DNA of 5,564 nucleotides from Candidatus Portnoyibacteriota bacterium (GCA_030605865.1 JAUWHN010000038.1:1-5564), one strand, 5' to 3'. Shown: positions 1 to 4,521, counted from the first letter of the stretch. Made by a program: numbers and translations. Notes: generated from the sequence alone by a model not told the origin.

Positions 1-47
1 TTATTAGCATTTAATTGGCTTTAATTCGTTTCTTATTGGCAAAAGCC

Positions 48-632
48 ATGGTAGCTAAAAAATCTTTTTTTGAACGATTAACCGGAGCAACTAAAGAAGA
101 AGCTGAAGCCGAAAATGAAAAAAACCTGCTTGCGAAGGTTGATTTTGAGGAATCTAAAAAAACCTCTGGATGCAAGACCATAAAAACCAAAAAAAGCCCT
201 GAACCAACTGAAAAACTCGAGACCAGTAAGCCGGAAAATCAAGAAAAAGAGAAAGAAAAAGAAAAAGAAAAAGAGAAAGAGAAATGGCCCCCCGAAGAAG
301 AAGGGCAATTAACTATTGATGTTTATCAAACCGAAAGTGACATTGTCATAAAATCAACTATTGCCGGAGTAAAATCAGAAGACATAGATGTAACTATAGC
401 TAATGATATGATAACTATTAAAGGCCTGAGACGGCAAGATGAATCTATGCCCCAAGAAAATTATTATTATCAAGAACTCTATTGGGGCCCCTTCTCTCGT
501 TCGGTTATTTTGCCAATTGATGTTGACACTGACAAAGTCAGGGCTTCAATAAAAAACGGAATTTTGACAATTAAACTTCCGAAGGTTGAAAAGTCGAAGA
601 CAAAGACTATTAAAATAAGAGAAATAGAATAA
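48..632 (+). CDS. Small heat-shock protein (Hsp20 / alpha-crystallin family) with charged N-terminal extension
   Basis: ATP-independent holdase that binds unfolding proteins in the cytoplasm and forms oligomers (family knowledge). The C-terminal half is an alpha-crystallin domain, about residues 87-179 of 194. It includes LYWGPFSRSVILP near 143-155 and the signature A-x-x-x-NGILTIKLPK ending at residue 179. A C-terminal I-K-I (188-190) fits the I-x-I tail that docks on neighbouring subunits. The first ~85 residues are low-complexity and rich in Lys and Glu, including seven Glu-Lys repeats at 66-79; no typical hydrophobic N-terminal arm is present. I chose the ATG at 48, giving MVAKKSFFERL. 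A TTG at 15 would add 11 residues just after an in-frame stop at 12-14 and is less likely. No Shine-Dalgarno is visible. It is the only + strand gene here, converges on murA/tRNA-Ser and ends before a hairpin terminator. Family sure, start fairly sure. Confidence 0.93.
   Translation: MVAKKSFFERLTGATKEEAEAENEKNLLAKVDFEESKKTSGCKTIKTKKSPEPTEKLETSKPENQEKEKEKEKEKEKEKWPPEEEGQLTIDVYQTESDIVIKSTIAGVKSEDIDVTIANDMITIKGLRRQDESMPQENYYYQELYWGPFSRSVILPIDVDTDKVRASIKNGILTIKLPKVEKSKTKTIKIREIE
241..284 (+). repeat. 44-base uninterrupted purine tract encoding (Glu-Lys)7
   Basis: Every base from 241 to 284 is A or G. From 243 the codons alternate GAA/GAG with AAA, giving seven Glu-Lys pairs in the linker of the Hsp20 protein. 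The six-base period could allow replication slippage, so copy number may vary between strains (inference). Near-mirror symmetry makes a triplex structure conceivable but unproven. Confidence 0.85.
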
Positions 633-651
633 GAATTGTCAAACCTCCTTT

Positions 652-683
652 AAAAAAGAGTCGGCAAGTGCTGATTCTTTTTT
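652..683. terminator. Bidirectional terminator between hsp20 and tRNA-Ser/murA
   Basis: A 14-base stem (652-665 with 670-683) closes a 4-base loop (AAGT). Read on the + strand, two of the pairs are G-U wobbles and the arm ends in six T, a good intrinsic terminator 19 bases after the hsp20 stop. Read on the - strand the two wobbles become A-C mismatches, but the outer A6/T6 arms still supply a T tract, so it can also end the cutA-murA-tRNA-Ser transcript. No other terminator lies between the convergent units. Confidence 0.75.
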
Positions 684-715
684 GATATGTGCATTTTCTT
701 TGAAAATTTCTTATG

Positions 716-807
716 TGGCGGTGGGAGAGGGATTCGAACCCCCGGTACTCTTACGAGCACAGCTGCTTTCGAAACAGCCCCGTTAAACCAAGCTCCGGCA
801 TCCCACC
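716..807 (-). tRNA. tRNA-Ser, anticodon CGA (reads UCG)
   Basis: The cloverleaf is complete. The acceptor GGTGGGA (801-807) pairs perfectly with TCCCACC (720-726). A 3-bp D stem is followed by an anticodon stem GCTGT/GCAGC around the loop TTCGAAA, giving anticodon CGA. The long variable arm has a 6-bp stem with a GTAA loop, as in class II tRNAs, and the T loop is TTCGAAT. Discriminator G and an encoded CCA (716-718) follow. The mature 5' end lies only two bases after the murA stop and no promoter with suitable spacing is visible, so it is probably cut by RNase P from the 3' end of the murA message. Confidence 0.95.
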
Positions 808-809
808 AA

Positions 810-2111
810 TCATACTCTTTTCACTTTTGCTCCTAAACTCAATAATTTTTCTTCAAAATTCTCATATCCGCGGTCTAAATGTTCGATACCGCGGATTTTT
901 GATTCCCCTTTAGCGATTAAAGCAGCAATAACATGGGCACAACCAGCCCTGATATTTTCAATTTCCATTTCAGCTCCACTCAAAGAGGTTGGCCCCCTTA
1001 TAGTTGCGCTGTGCGGTCGGCCTTTACCTTTAAAACGACAAGTCTTCTTTCCTAAACATTCAGTGGAAACTGTAATATCAGCTCCCATTTTCCTCAATTC
1101 TTCAGTATAGCCAAATCTATCTTCATAAACAGTTTCATGAACCACAGAAGTTCCATCAGCTTGGGTTAAAAGAACAACTGTTGGCTGCTGCCAGTCAGTC
1201 ATAAATCCCGGATAAGTATCTGTCTCTAATTCAATTGGTTTCAACTCGCCTTTTCTAAAAAACCTAATCCCATTTTTTTCAACCTCAAATTCTCCGTTGA
1301 TTTTTCTTAATGTATTTAGAAAGGTTATCAAGGTATTTTGCTGCGCATCTTCAATAAAAATATCTCCATCAGTAGCCACGGCCATAATTGCAAAGGAAAC
1401 CGCTTCATTTCTGTCAGGAAGAATGCTATGAGTTGCTCCGTAAAGTTTTTTCACTCCTTCAATATAAATCTTGCGAATAGTTCTGAGCTCTATAATTGCC
1501 CCCATTTTCTGAAGTAGTCTTATTAAATCAATAATTTCCGGCTCTACTGCTGCATTAGAAATAATCGTTTTTCCTCTTGCTAATACTCCGGCCAAAATAA
1601 TATTTTCTGTTGCTCCAATGCTGGGATAAGCAAGTTCAATATTAACTCCTTTCAACTCATTGGATTGGGCTTTGTAACTGAATTTTGTCTCCTCTATTTT
1701 AGCTCCCATCTTTCGCAGGGCATTAAGGTGGAAATTTACCGGCCGGGGCCCAATTTTATCTCCGCCAACAATCGGCACTTCTGCTTTTTTGAATCGATGG
1801 AGCAAGGGCGAAAGAGCTAAAATGGGAATTCGGTTTTTCCTGCTTAGTTCTTTAACTCGATGATTGGTGATTTTTGGGGTATAAATTTTTAAAGTATTCC
1901 CGCTTCGCTTAACAGTGCCTCCAACTGCCTCGCAAAGTTCGGCAGTTATTTGAACATCACCCAAATCAGGACAATTTTCCAAAACAACTTCTTCATCAGT
2001 TAATAAACTAGCAACCATCATCTTGGTTGTCGCATTTTTGGCTCCGCCTAATCGAATTTTACCCTTTAAAGGATACCCGCCTTCGATTATAAATTGTTGA
2101 TTATCAGACAC
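810..2111 (-). CDS. murA: UDP-N-acetylglucosamine 1-carboxyvinyltransferase (MurA), Cys-to-Asp form
   Basis: Transfers enolpyruvate from PEP to UDP-GlcNAc, the first committed step of peptidoglycan synthesis, in the cytoplasm. At 433 residues it is slightly longer than E. coli MurA (419). Visible landmarks are K25-N26 in GGAKN (E. coli K22-N23), R94 (R91), GGDKIGPRPV with R123 (R120), D306 in MTDWQ (general base D305), R388 (R371) and R414 in DRGYE (R397). Asp118 stands where the fosfomycin-reactive Cys115 normally sits. N126 and N386 replace the E. coli Asp residues 123 and 369. The GTG start follows the cutA stop by four bases, so translation is probably coupled; a weak GGGAG lies further upstream inside cutA. 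The TGA stop is followed after two bases by tRNA-Ser. EPSP synthase (AroA) is the only related fold; the motifs and GlcNAc-type loop favour MurA. Confidence 0.95.
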   Translation of the reverse strand: MSDNQQFIIEGGYPLKGKIRLGGAKNATTKMMVASLLTDEEVVLENCPDLGDVQITAELCEAVGGTVKRSGNTLKIYTPKITNHRVKELSRKNRIPILALSPLLHRFKKAEVPIVGGDKIGPRPVNFHLNALRKMGAKIEETKFSYKAQSNELKGVNIELAYPSIGATENIILAGVLARGKTIISNAAVEPEIIDLIRLLQKMGAIIELRTIRKIYIEGVKKLYGATHSILPDRNEAVSFAIMAVATDGDIFIEDAQQNTLITFLNTLRKINGEFEVEKNGIRFFRKGELKPIELETDTYPGFMTDWQQPTVVLLTQADGTSVVHETVYEDRFGYTEELRKMGADITVSTECLGKKTCRFKGKGRPHSATIRGPTSLSGAEMEIENIRAGCAHVIAALIAKGESKIRGIEHLDRGYENFEEKLLSLGAKVKRV

Positions 2112-2115
2112 AGAT

Positions 2116-2442
2116 TTAATCTTGAAGTTCTCCCTTCATCCAATTTACAAAATCAGGATGAACGTTGTTAATGTCTATAGAACCGATAAATGGTAAATCG
2201 TCGCTGTGTGATTTTTTAATTAATTTCTCTAATTTTTTAAAATATTTTGGTAAAGTTTCCATTGTTAACAAAGCCCCTTTGGCAATTTCAGTTTTTTTGC
2301 TTTTTGGCGGCCAAAAATATTCAGTTTTTAACCGCGGAAATATATCAAAACAAGCGATGAGTCTTTGTTTCAAGGCTTGTTTTCCAATATCATCTGCTTC
2401 TTTGTCAGTATTACAATTCACCAAAACCCAAATAATTTTCAT
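2116..2442 (-). CDS. cutA: CutA1-like divalent-cation tolerance protein
   Basis: CutA1 proteins are small, very stable trimers with a ferredoxin-like fold and a PII-like shape. They were linked to copper tolerance in E. coli, but their real role is still unclear. This protein has the usual length (108 residues). It has an N-terminal strand IIWVLVNC, then EADDIGKQALKQRLIACFDIF, the aromatic strand YFW near 42-44, a long helix (PKYFKKLEKLIKKSH), and the DLPFIGSIDI strand with a trailing PDFVNWM. The usual HPYEVP-type motif reads HSDDLP, so metal or ligand contacts may differ. The gene is four bases upstream of murA and likely forms an operon with it. The start codon is preceded by a perfect hairpin (2448-2464) rather than a Shine-Dalgarno sequence. 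Confidence 0.88.
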   Translation of the reverse strand: MKIIWVLVNCNTDKEADDIGKQALKQRLIACFDIFPRLKTEYFWPPKSKKTEIAKGALLTMETLPKYFKKLEKLIKKSHSDDLPFIGSIDINNVHPDFVNWMKGELQD

Positions 2443-2447
2443 AATGG

Positions 2448-2464
2448 ACCAAGTCTGACTTGGT
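2448..2464. repeat. Small palindrome P1, five bases before the cutA start
   Basis: The arms ACCAAGT and ACTTGGT form 7 perfect pairs around the 3-base loop CTG on the + strand (CAG in the cutA mRNA). Only 2443-2447 separate it from the ATG, so in the message it covers the place where a ribosome binding site would be. It shares the GT-CTR-AC centre with P2 and P3, although the outer arms differ. Confidence 0.75.
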
Positions 2465-2469
2465 GGACC
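2448..2469 (-). repeat. Direct repeat, copy near cutA (tRNA-Ala 3'-end fragment)
   Basis: On the - strand this 22-base stretch begins GGTCCACCAAGTCA and matches 3323-3344 at 20 of 22 positions, with an unbroken run of 14. Both differences are transitions (2455/3330 and 2451/3326). Its first part equals the last acceptor bases, discriminator and CCA of tRNA-Ala, but no tRNA body is present here. Confidence 0.7.
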
Positions 2470-2503
2470 TCGTAATTACGAATTGGAACCAGATTATTAA
2501 GGA

Positions 2504-2532
2504 ATTGAAGTTGTGGAATTCTTTACAGTCAA
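2504..2532 (-). promoter_or_regulatory. Candidate promoter of the cutA-murA-tRNA-Ser unit
   Basis: On the - strand TTGACT (2527-2532) lies 17 bases before TTCAAT (2504-2509), matching 5/6 and 4/6 positions of the sigma-70 type consensus. Transcription would begin near 2496, about 55 bases before the cutA ATG, so the leader would contain palindrome P1. It sits just after the HAD gene stop. Confidence 0.4.
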
Positions 2533-2552
2533 ACTTCTTTGTTAAAAATTGT

Positions 2553-2945
2553 TTATAAATTTTCTAATAAAAAATCTTTAAGGGCTTTCAAGTCCTTTTT
2601 ATCTGAGTCATAGTGATAAGTTTTTATGCCAACAGATCGAGCGCTTTTTACAGCCCCTGGATTGTGTTCAAAATATACAACATCATCCTTGCTTAAACTA
2701 AAATGTTTAAGCATCGTCTCATAGTATTTTGAATCTGTTTTTTCTGGGTCGTGCTTTAGTGTGAAGACGTCATGAGGCATCTTATCCAAACCAAATTTCT
2801 TGAATTGCTCATCGTTTGCCCCAGTAAGAATAATTTTTCTGTTCGAGAAACTCTCAAGTAAATCGTGCATTTCTTTAAAAATCTTGAAAGTGCCCTCGTC
2901 CTCTATTACAAAAGCGTTAACCGCATCAACTAAAATTGTTCTCAT
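2553..2945 (-). CDS. Small HAD-superfamily protein with degenerate catalytic motifs
   Basis: This 130-residue protein has the Rossmann-like order of HAD phosphatases. Motif I is ILVDAVNAF with D7, motif II is IILTGAN with T41, motif III is probably K69 in DPEKTDSKYY, and motif IV is VVYFEHN followed by PGAVKSARSVGIKTYHY, the usual segment that follows motif IV. Two important features are missing. The second Asp of DxD is V9, and the acidic motif IV pair is replaced by E93-H94-N95. The nucleophile is present but the general acid is not, and Mg2+ binding may be weakened, so a binding, regulatory or altered catalytic role is more likely than ordinary phosphatase activity (inference). No cap domain is evident at this length. 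It starts nine bases after the GIY-YIG gene and is probably cotranscribed with it. The substrate is unknown. Confidence 0.75.
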   Translation of the reverse strand: MRTILVDAVNAFVIEDEGTFKIFKEMHDLLESFSNRKIILTGANDEQFKKFGLDKMPHDVFTLKHDPEKTDSKYYETMLKHFSLSKDDVVYFEHNPGAVKSARSVGIKTYHYDSDKKDLKALKDFLLENL

Positions 2946-2954
2946 ATTTTAAGT

Positions 2955-3242
2955 TTAATTTAAATATTTATATCCTAATTCTCCAAGCCTATTTTGAATT
3001 GCTTTTTTGAGTTGCGAACGCCCAAACCCGCTTTTTAAAAATCTTTCTCGCACTTTAGCGTCCTGCTTATTAGTTAGCGCTTCGTAGTGAATTAATATGA
3101 GAGGGCGTCTGTTTTTGGTTGCTATTACTCTACCATGAAAATGTTCTCCTAATCTTGTTTTTAGATTTTCTGTATAACCAATATACAGCTTATAATCTTT
3201 TGAGCTAAAAAGGATATAAATATAAAAGAATTTTATCTTCAT
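2955..3242 (-). CDS. Stand-alone GIY-YIG nuclease-domain protein
   Basis: This 95-residue single-domain protein belongs to the group of small GIY-YIG proteins resembling YhbQ/UPF0213. The GIY part is YIYIL (residues 7-11) and the YIG part is LYIGYT (19-24). They are followed by the conserved Arg30 in ENLKTRLGEH and by a likely metal-binding Glu66 in VRERFLKSG. Related proteins cut DNA or structured DNA, but the target of this subgroup is not known. No DNA-binding extension of the homing-endonuclease kind is present. It lies between tRNA-Ala and the HAD gene, inside a direct repeat that includes the tRNA 3' end. Its ATG is preceded after exactly five bases by a perfect hairpin (3248-3266), and no Shine-Dalgarno is visible. 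The key residues look intact. Confidence 0.87.
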   Translation of the reverse strand: MKIKFFYIYILFSSKDYKLYIGYTENLKTRLGEHFHGRVIATKNRRPLILIHYEALTNKQDAKVRERFLKSGFGRSQLKKAIQNRLGELGYKYLN

Positions 3243-3247
3243 ATTAT

Positions 3248-3266
3248 TGCAACGTCTGACGTTGCA
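3248..3266. repeat. Small palindrome P2, five bases before the GIY-YIG start
   Basis: The arms TGCAACGT and ACGTTGCA give 8 perfect pairs around CTG. Bases 3243-3247 are all that separate it from the ATG, the same five-base spacing as P1 before cutA. In the RNA it would mask the ribosome landing site. Confidence 0.75.
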
Positions 3267-3288
3267 TTCTTAATTCATAAAATATTGT

Positions 3289-3305
3289 GGCGAGTCTAAC
3301 TCGCC
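3289..3305. repeat. Small palindrome P3 in the tRNA-Ala to GIY-YIG gap
   Basis: The arms GGCGAGT and ACTCGCC give 7 perfect pairs around CTA. Read on the - strand it is a GC-rich hairpin followed by ACAATATTTT, so it could serve as a weak terminator or 3' boundary for the tRNA transcript. It shares the GT-CTR-AC centre with P1 and P2. Confidence 0.7.
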
Positions 3306-3312
3306 TACCTCT

Positions 3313-3333
3313 TCAAACTCTAACCGAGTTTGA
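3313..3333. repeat. Palindrome P4, two bases after the tRNA-Ala CCA
   Basis: The arms TCAAACTC and GAGTTTGA give 8 perfect pairs around TAACC. It begins two bases beyond the encoded CCA (3336-3338), so it may guide 3' trimming or help terminate the tRNA transcript. It competes with the imperfect P1-like hairpin at 3323-3339, which uses the tRNA's own ACCA. Confidence 0.6.
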
Positions 3334-3344
3334 CTTGGTGGACC
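3323..3344 (-). repeat. Direct repeat, copy at the tRNA-Ala 3' end
   Basis: This is the partner of 2448-2469 in the same orientation, 875 bases away. It consists of the last five acceptor bases, discriminator and CCA of tRNA-Ala plus about 13 bases of flank. Bases 3323-3339 are themselves a near-palindrome of the P1 type (ACCAAGT, CAA, ACTCGGT on the - strand, one mismatch), so the encoded ACCA forms part of a P-type element. Confidence 0.7.
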
Positions 3345-3413
3345 CAGCGGGACTCGAACCCGCGACCTTCGGCGTGCCACGCCGACGCTCTAAGCCAACT
3401 GAGCTATGGGCCC
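3336..3413 (-). tRNA. tRNA-Ala, anticodon GGC (reads GCC)
   Basis: The acceptor GGGCCCA (3407-3413) pairs with TGGGTCC (3340-3346) with one G-U. The D stem is GCTC/GAGC and the anticodon stem is TCGGC/GCCGA around loop GTGGCAC, giving anticodon GGC. A 5-base variable loop, T stem GCGGG/CCCGC, discriminator A and an encoded CCA (3336-3338) follow. Loop positions 32 and 38 are G and C and could pair; E. coli tRNA-Ala(GGC) has A-U there. It lies four bases after tRNA-Arg and is probably cotranscribed with it. Confidence 0.96.
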
Positions 3414-3417
3414 GAAA

Positions 3418-3490
3418 TGCCCCCAGTAGGAGTCGAACCTACATCTACAGCTTAGGAGTCTGTAGCTCTAATCCATTGAGCTATGGGGGC
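3418..3490 (-). tRNA. tRNA-Arg, anticodon CCT (reads AGG)
   Basis: The acceptor GCCCCCA (3484-3490) pairs perfectly with TGGGGGC (3419-3425). The D stem is GCTC/GAGC. The anticodon loop CTCCTAA gives CCT and matches the loop of E. coli tRNA-Arg(CCT). The last stem pair is an A-G mismatch (31-39). A 4-base variable loop and T stem GTAGG/CCTAC follow. After discriminator A the next bases are TTT, so CCA is not encoded and a CCA-adding enzyme is needed, unlike the other two tRNAs here. It is first in the tRNA-Arg/tRNA-Ala pair. Confidence 0.95.
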
Positions 3491-3508
3491 GGCTAAATCT
3501 ACTAATCT

Positions 3509-3537
3509 ATCGTATCATTTTCAATTGAATAAGGCAA
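3509..3537 (-). promoter_or_regulatory. Candidate promoter for tRNA-Arg/tRNA-Ala
   Basis: On the - strand TTGCCT (3532-3537) and TACGAT (3509-3514) are 17 bases apart, each matching 4/6 of the consensus. The predicted start, near 3500, is about ten bases before the tRNA-Arg 5' end, a usual distance for tRNA operons. The preceding hairpin ends the mscS transcript, so the tRNAs need their own promoter. Confidence 0.45.
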
Positions 3538-3539
3538 TA

Positions 3540-3573
3540 TAAAATGGCAGAGAACTGTTCTCTGCCGATTTTA
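3540..3573 (-). terminator. Hairpin terminator after mscS
   Basis: The core stem GGCAGAGAA/TTCTCTGCC (3546-3566, 3-base loop) is extended by TAAAAT/ATTTTA (3540-3545 and 3568-3573) past one bulged G. It lies 22 bases after the mscS stop. On the - strand the right arm is T-rich (ATTTTATATT), as in an intrinsic terminator. The loop is CAG, like P1 and P2, but the closing bases differ. Confidence 0.7.
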
Positions 3574-3594
3574 TATTTTTAATAAAAACAAACC

Positions 3595-4443
3595 CTATTT
3601 CTTCTGAATAACCACCCTGTGCGGGAATGGGATTTCAATTTTTTCTTTGTCAAAAGCTTCTTTGATTCTTTTTCGTAATTCCCGGGCGGTGCCCCATTGT
3701 TCACCTGGCTTGACTTTTCCCGAAACCCTGATAATAATTGCTGAATCAGCGAATTCATTAACTCCCAGTGCTTGAGGTTCTTCAATTATAATATCTTTCC
3801 AATCTTTGTCTTTTGCCATTTCTTGGCCAACTTTATTTAAAACCTTAATTACTTTATCTAAATCAGTATCATAGGCAACTCCAATTTCAAGATTAATCTT
3901 GGCCCAGAGCTTGGTTCGATTAGAAGCTATTTTTATCTCACCATTAGGAATATGGTGTTCAACACCATCTACATCCCTTATAACTGTTTTTCTTAAATTT
4001 ATCTCCTCGACCGTCCCGGCGACGTCGCCAACTTTTATTGAGTCTCCTTTTCGATATTGATCTTCTAAAATAATAAACAAGCCGGCAATTAAATCACGAA
4101 TTAAATATTGGGCGCCAAAACCAAAAGCCAGGCCGGCAACGCCCACGGCTGCTAAAATAGGGCCAATATTAACGCCAAATTCAGGGATAATCATCATAAC
4201 TGCAATAACCCAGATTACTATTTTAACTGTTGAATAAAATACGGTTTCAAGGGTAGCTGTTCTCTTTTCTACAGCAACACCGTCACGAATTCCATAAGTT
4301 TTACCAATCACTGATTTAATAACCCGACGAATAATTGTTTTCAAAATCCGTAAAATAATCCAAGCCACAATAAGGATAGCAAGGATTTTTATACCGTGAC
4401 TTATAGCCCATTGAATAATGGTTTGTAGGATAGAATTAAACAT
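3595..4443 (-). CDS. Small-conductance mechanosensitive channel (MscS family)
   Basis: Inner-membrane channel that opens under membrane tension and releases solutes on osmotic downshock (family knowledge). Of 282 residues, TM1 is about 15-38, TM2 about 66-88 and the pore helix TM3 about 94-127, with the Gly/Ala-rich run AAVGVAGLAFGFGAQ that packs helices around the pore. The beta domain follows: GDSIKVGDVAGTVEEINLR, then the DGVEHHIPNGEI segment and VAYDTDLDKV, with a mixed alpha/beta C-terminal domain ending PFPHRVVIQ. The order and length match E. coli MscS (286 residues). I chose the ATG at 4443. An in-frame TTG at 4488 adds 15 residues but would run through the inverted-repeat block, and those residues lack MscS character. 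It lies downstream of ferredoxin and ends at a hairpin terminator. Confidence 0.94.
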   Translation of the reverse strand: MFNSILQTIIQWAISHGIKILAILIVAWIILRILKTIIRRVIKSVIGKTYGIRDGVAVEKRTATLETVFYSTVKIVIWVIAVMMIIPEFGVNIGPILAAVGVAGLAFGFGAQYLIRDLIAGLFIILEDQYRKGDSIKVGDVAGTVEEINLRKTVIRDVDGVEHHIPNGEIKIASNRTKLWAKINLEIGVAYDTDLDKVIKVLNKVGQEMAKDKDWKDIIIEEPQALGVNEFADSAIIIRVSGKVKPGEQWGTARELRKRIKEAFDKEKIEIPFPHRVVIQKK

Positions 4444-4446
4444 AAA

Positions 4447-4516
4447 ATCAACGAATGGCGAATCTTTTACGTATTTACGAATTCGCAAATTCGTATGGAA
4501 TTAGTAATTCGTTGAT
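4447..4516. repeat. Nested inverted-repeat block between ferredoxin gene and mscS
   Basis: The outer arms ATCAACGAAT (4447-4456) and ATTCGTTGAT (4507-4516) pair over 10 bases. Inside, TACGAATT (4476-4483) pairs with AATTCGTA (4488-4495) around CGCA. GAATTA-G-TAATTC (4498-4510) is another hairpin that uses part of the outer arm, and GCGAAT/ATTCGC (4458-4463, 4481-4486) is a further alternative, so mutually exclusive folds are possible. The block ends three bases before the mscS ATG. A related run, CGTAATTACGAATT, lies at 2471-2484. It could be a structured leader, a repeat element or low-complexity sequence. Confidence 0.65.
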
Positions 4517-4521
4517 GTTTA

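Larger units (their letters stand above)
2448..3344. mobile_element. Possible mini-element inserted at the tRNA-Ala 3' end (hypothesis)
   Basis: Two 22-base direct repeats bracket the GIY-YIG and HAD genes. One belongs to the intact tRNA-Ala; the other is only its 3' fragment. This is the geometry left by elements that integrate at tRNA 3' ends. No integrase or recombinase is present, and both genes read the same way as their surroundings. An ordinary duplication, or spread of the P-type palindromes with some flanking sequence, would look similar. Confidence 0.25.

Noticed and set aside
17..47. GGCTTT/AAAGCC hairpin just before the hsp20 ATG
   Set aside because: Six pairs around a 19-base loop in AT-rich sequence are too weak to count as a member of the start-site hairpins.
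78..308. - strand frame of mostly Phe and Leu resembling a membrane protein
   Set aside because: It is the complement of the Lys/Glu-rich part of hsp20; the hydrophobicity is a by-product of the purine tract.
713..913. + strand open frame across tRNA-Ser, with a DSNPR-like peptide
   Set aside because: It is the antisense of a tRNA and of the end of murA. Peptides of this type are a well-known false prediction over tRNA genes.
2165..2458. + strand frame opposite cutA
   Set aside because: It lies fully antisense to a recognisable cutA and shows no domain.
2536..2565. AAAATT/AATTTT stem at the HAD stop as a terminator
   Set aside because: It has only six A-T pairs, no GC core, and overlaps the coding end; it is probably AT-rich background.
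3243..3335. CRISPR array, because several short palindromes lie close together
   Set aside because: The palindromes differ in sequence and spacing, and there are no identical repeats, regular spacers or cas genes.
3287..3496. + strand open frame with DPAGLEPATFGVP and similar words
   Set aside because: It is antisense to tRNA-Ala and tRNA-Arg, another known false protein of the same origin.
3579..3785. Second - strand frame within the end of mscS
   Set aside because: It overlaps the MscS C-terminal domain in another frame and has no recognisable features.
4444..4488. TTG start for mscS adding 15 residues
   Set aside because: The added residues come from the inverted-repeat block and lack MscS character. 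The ATG at 4443 gives the usual family length.
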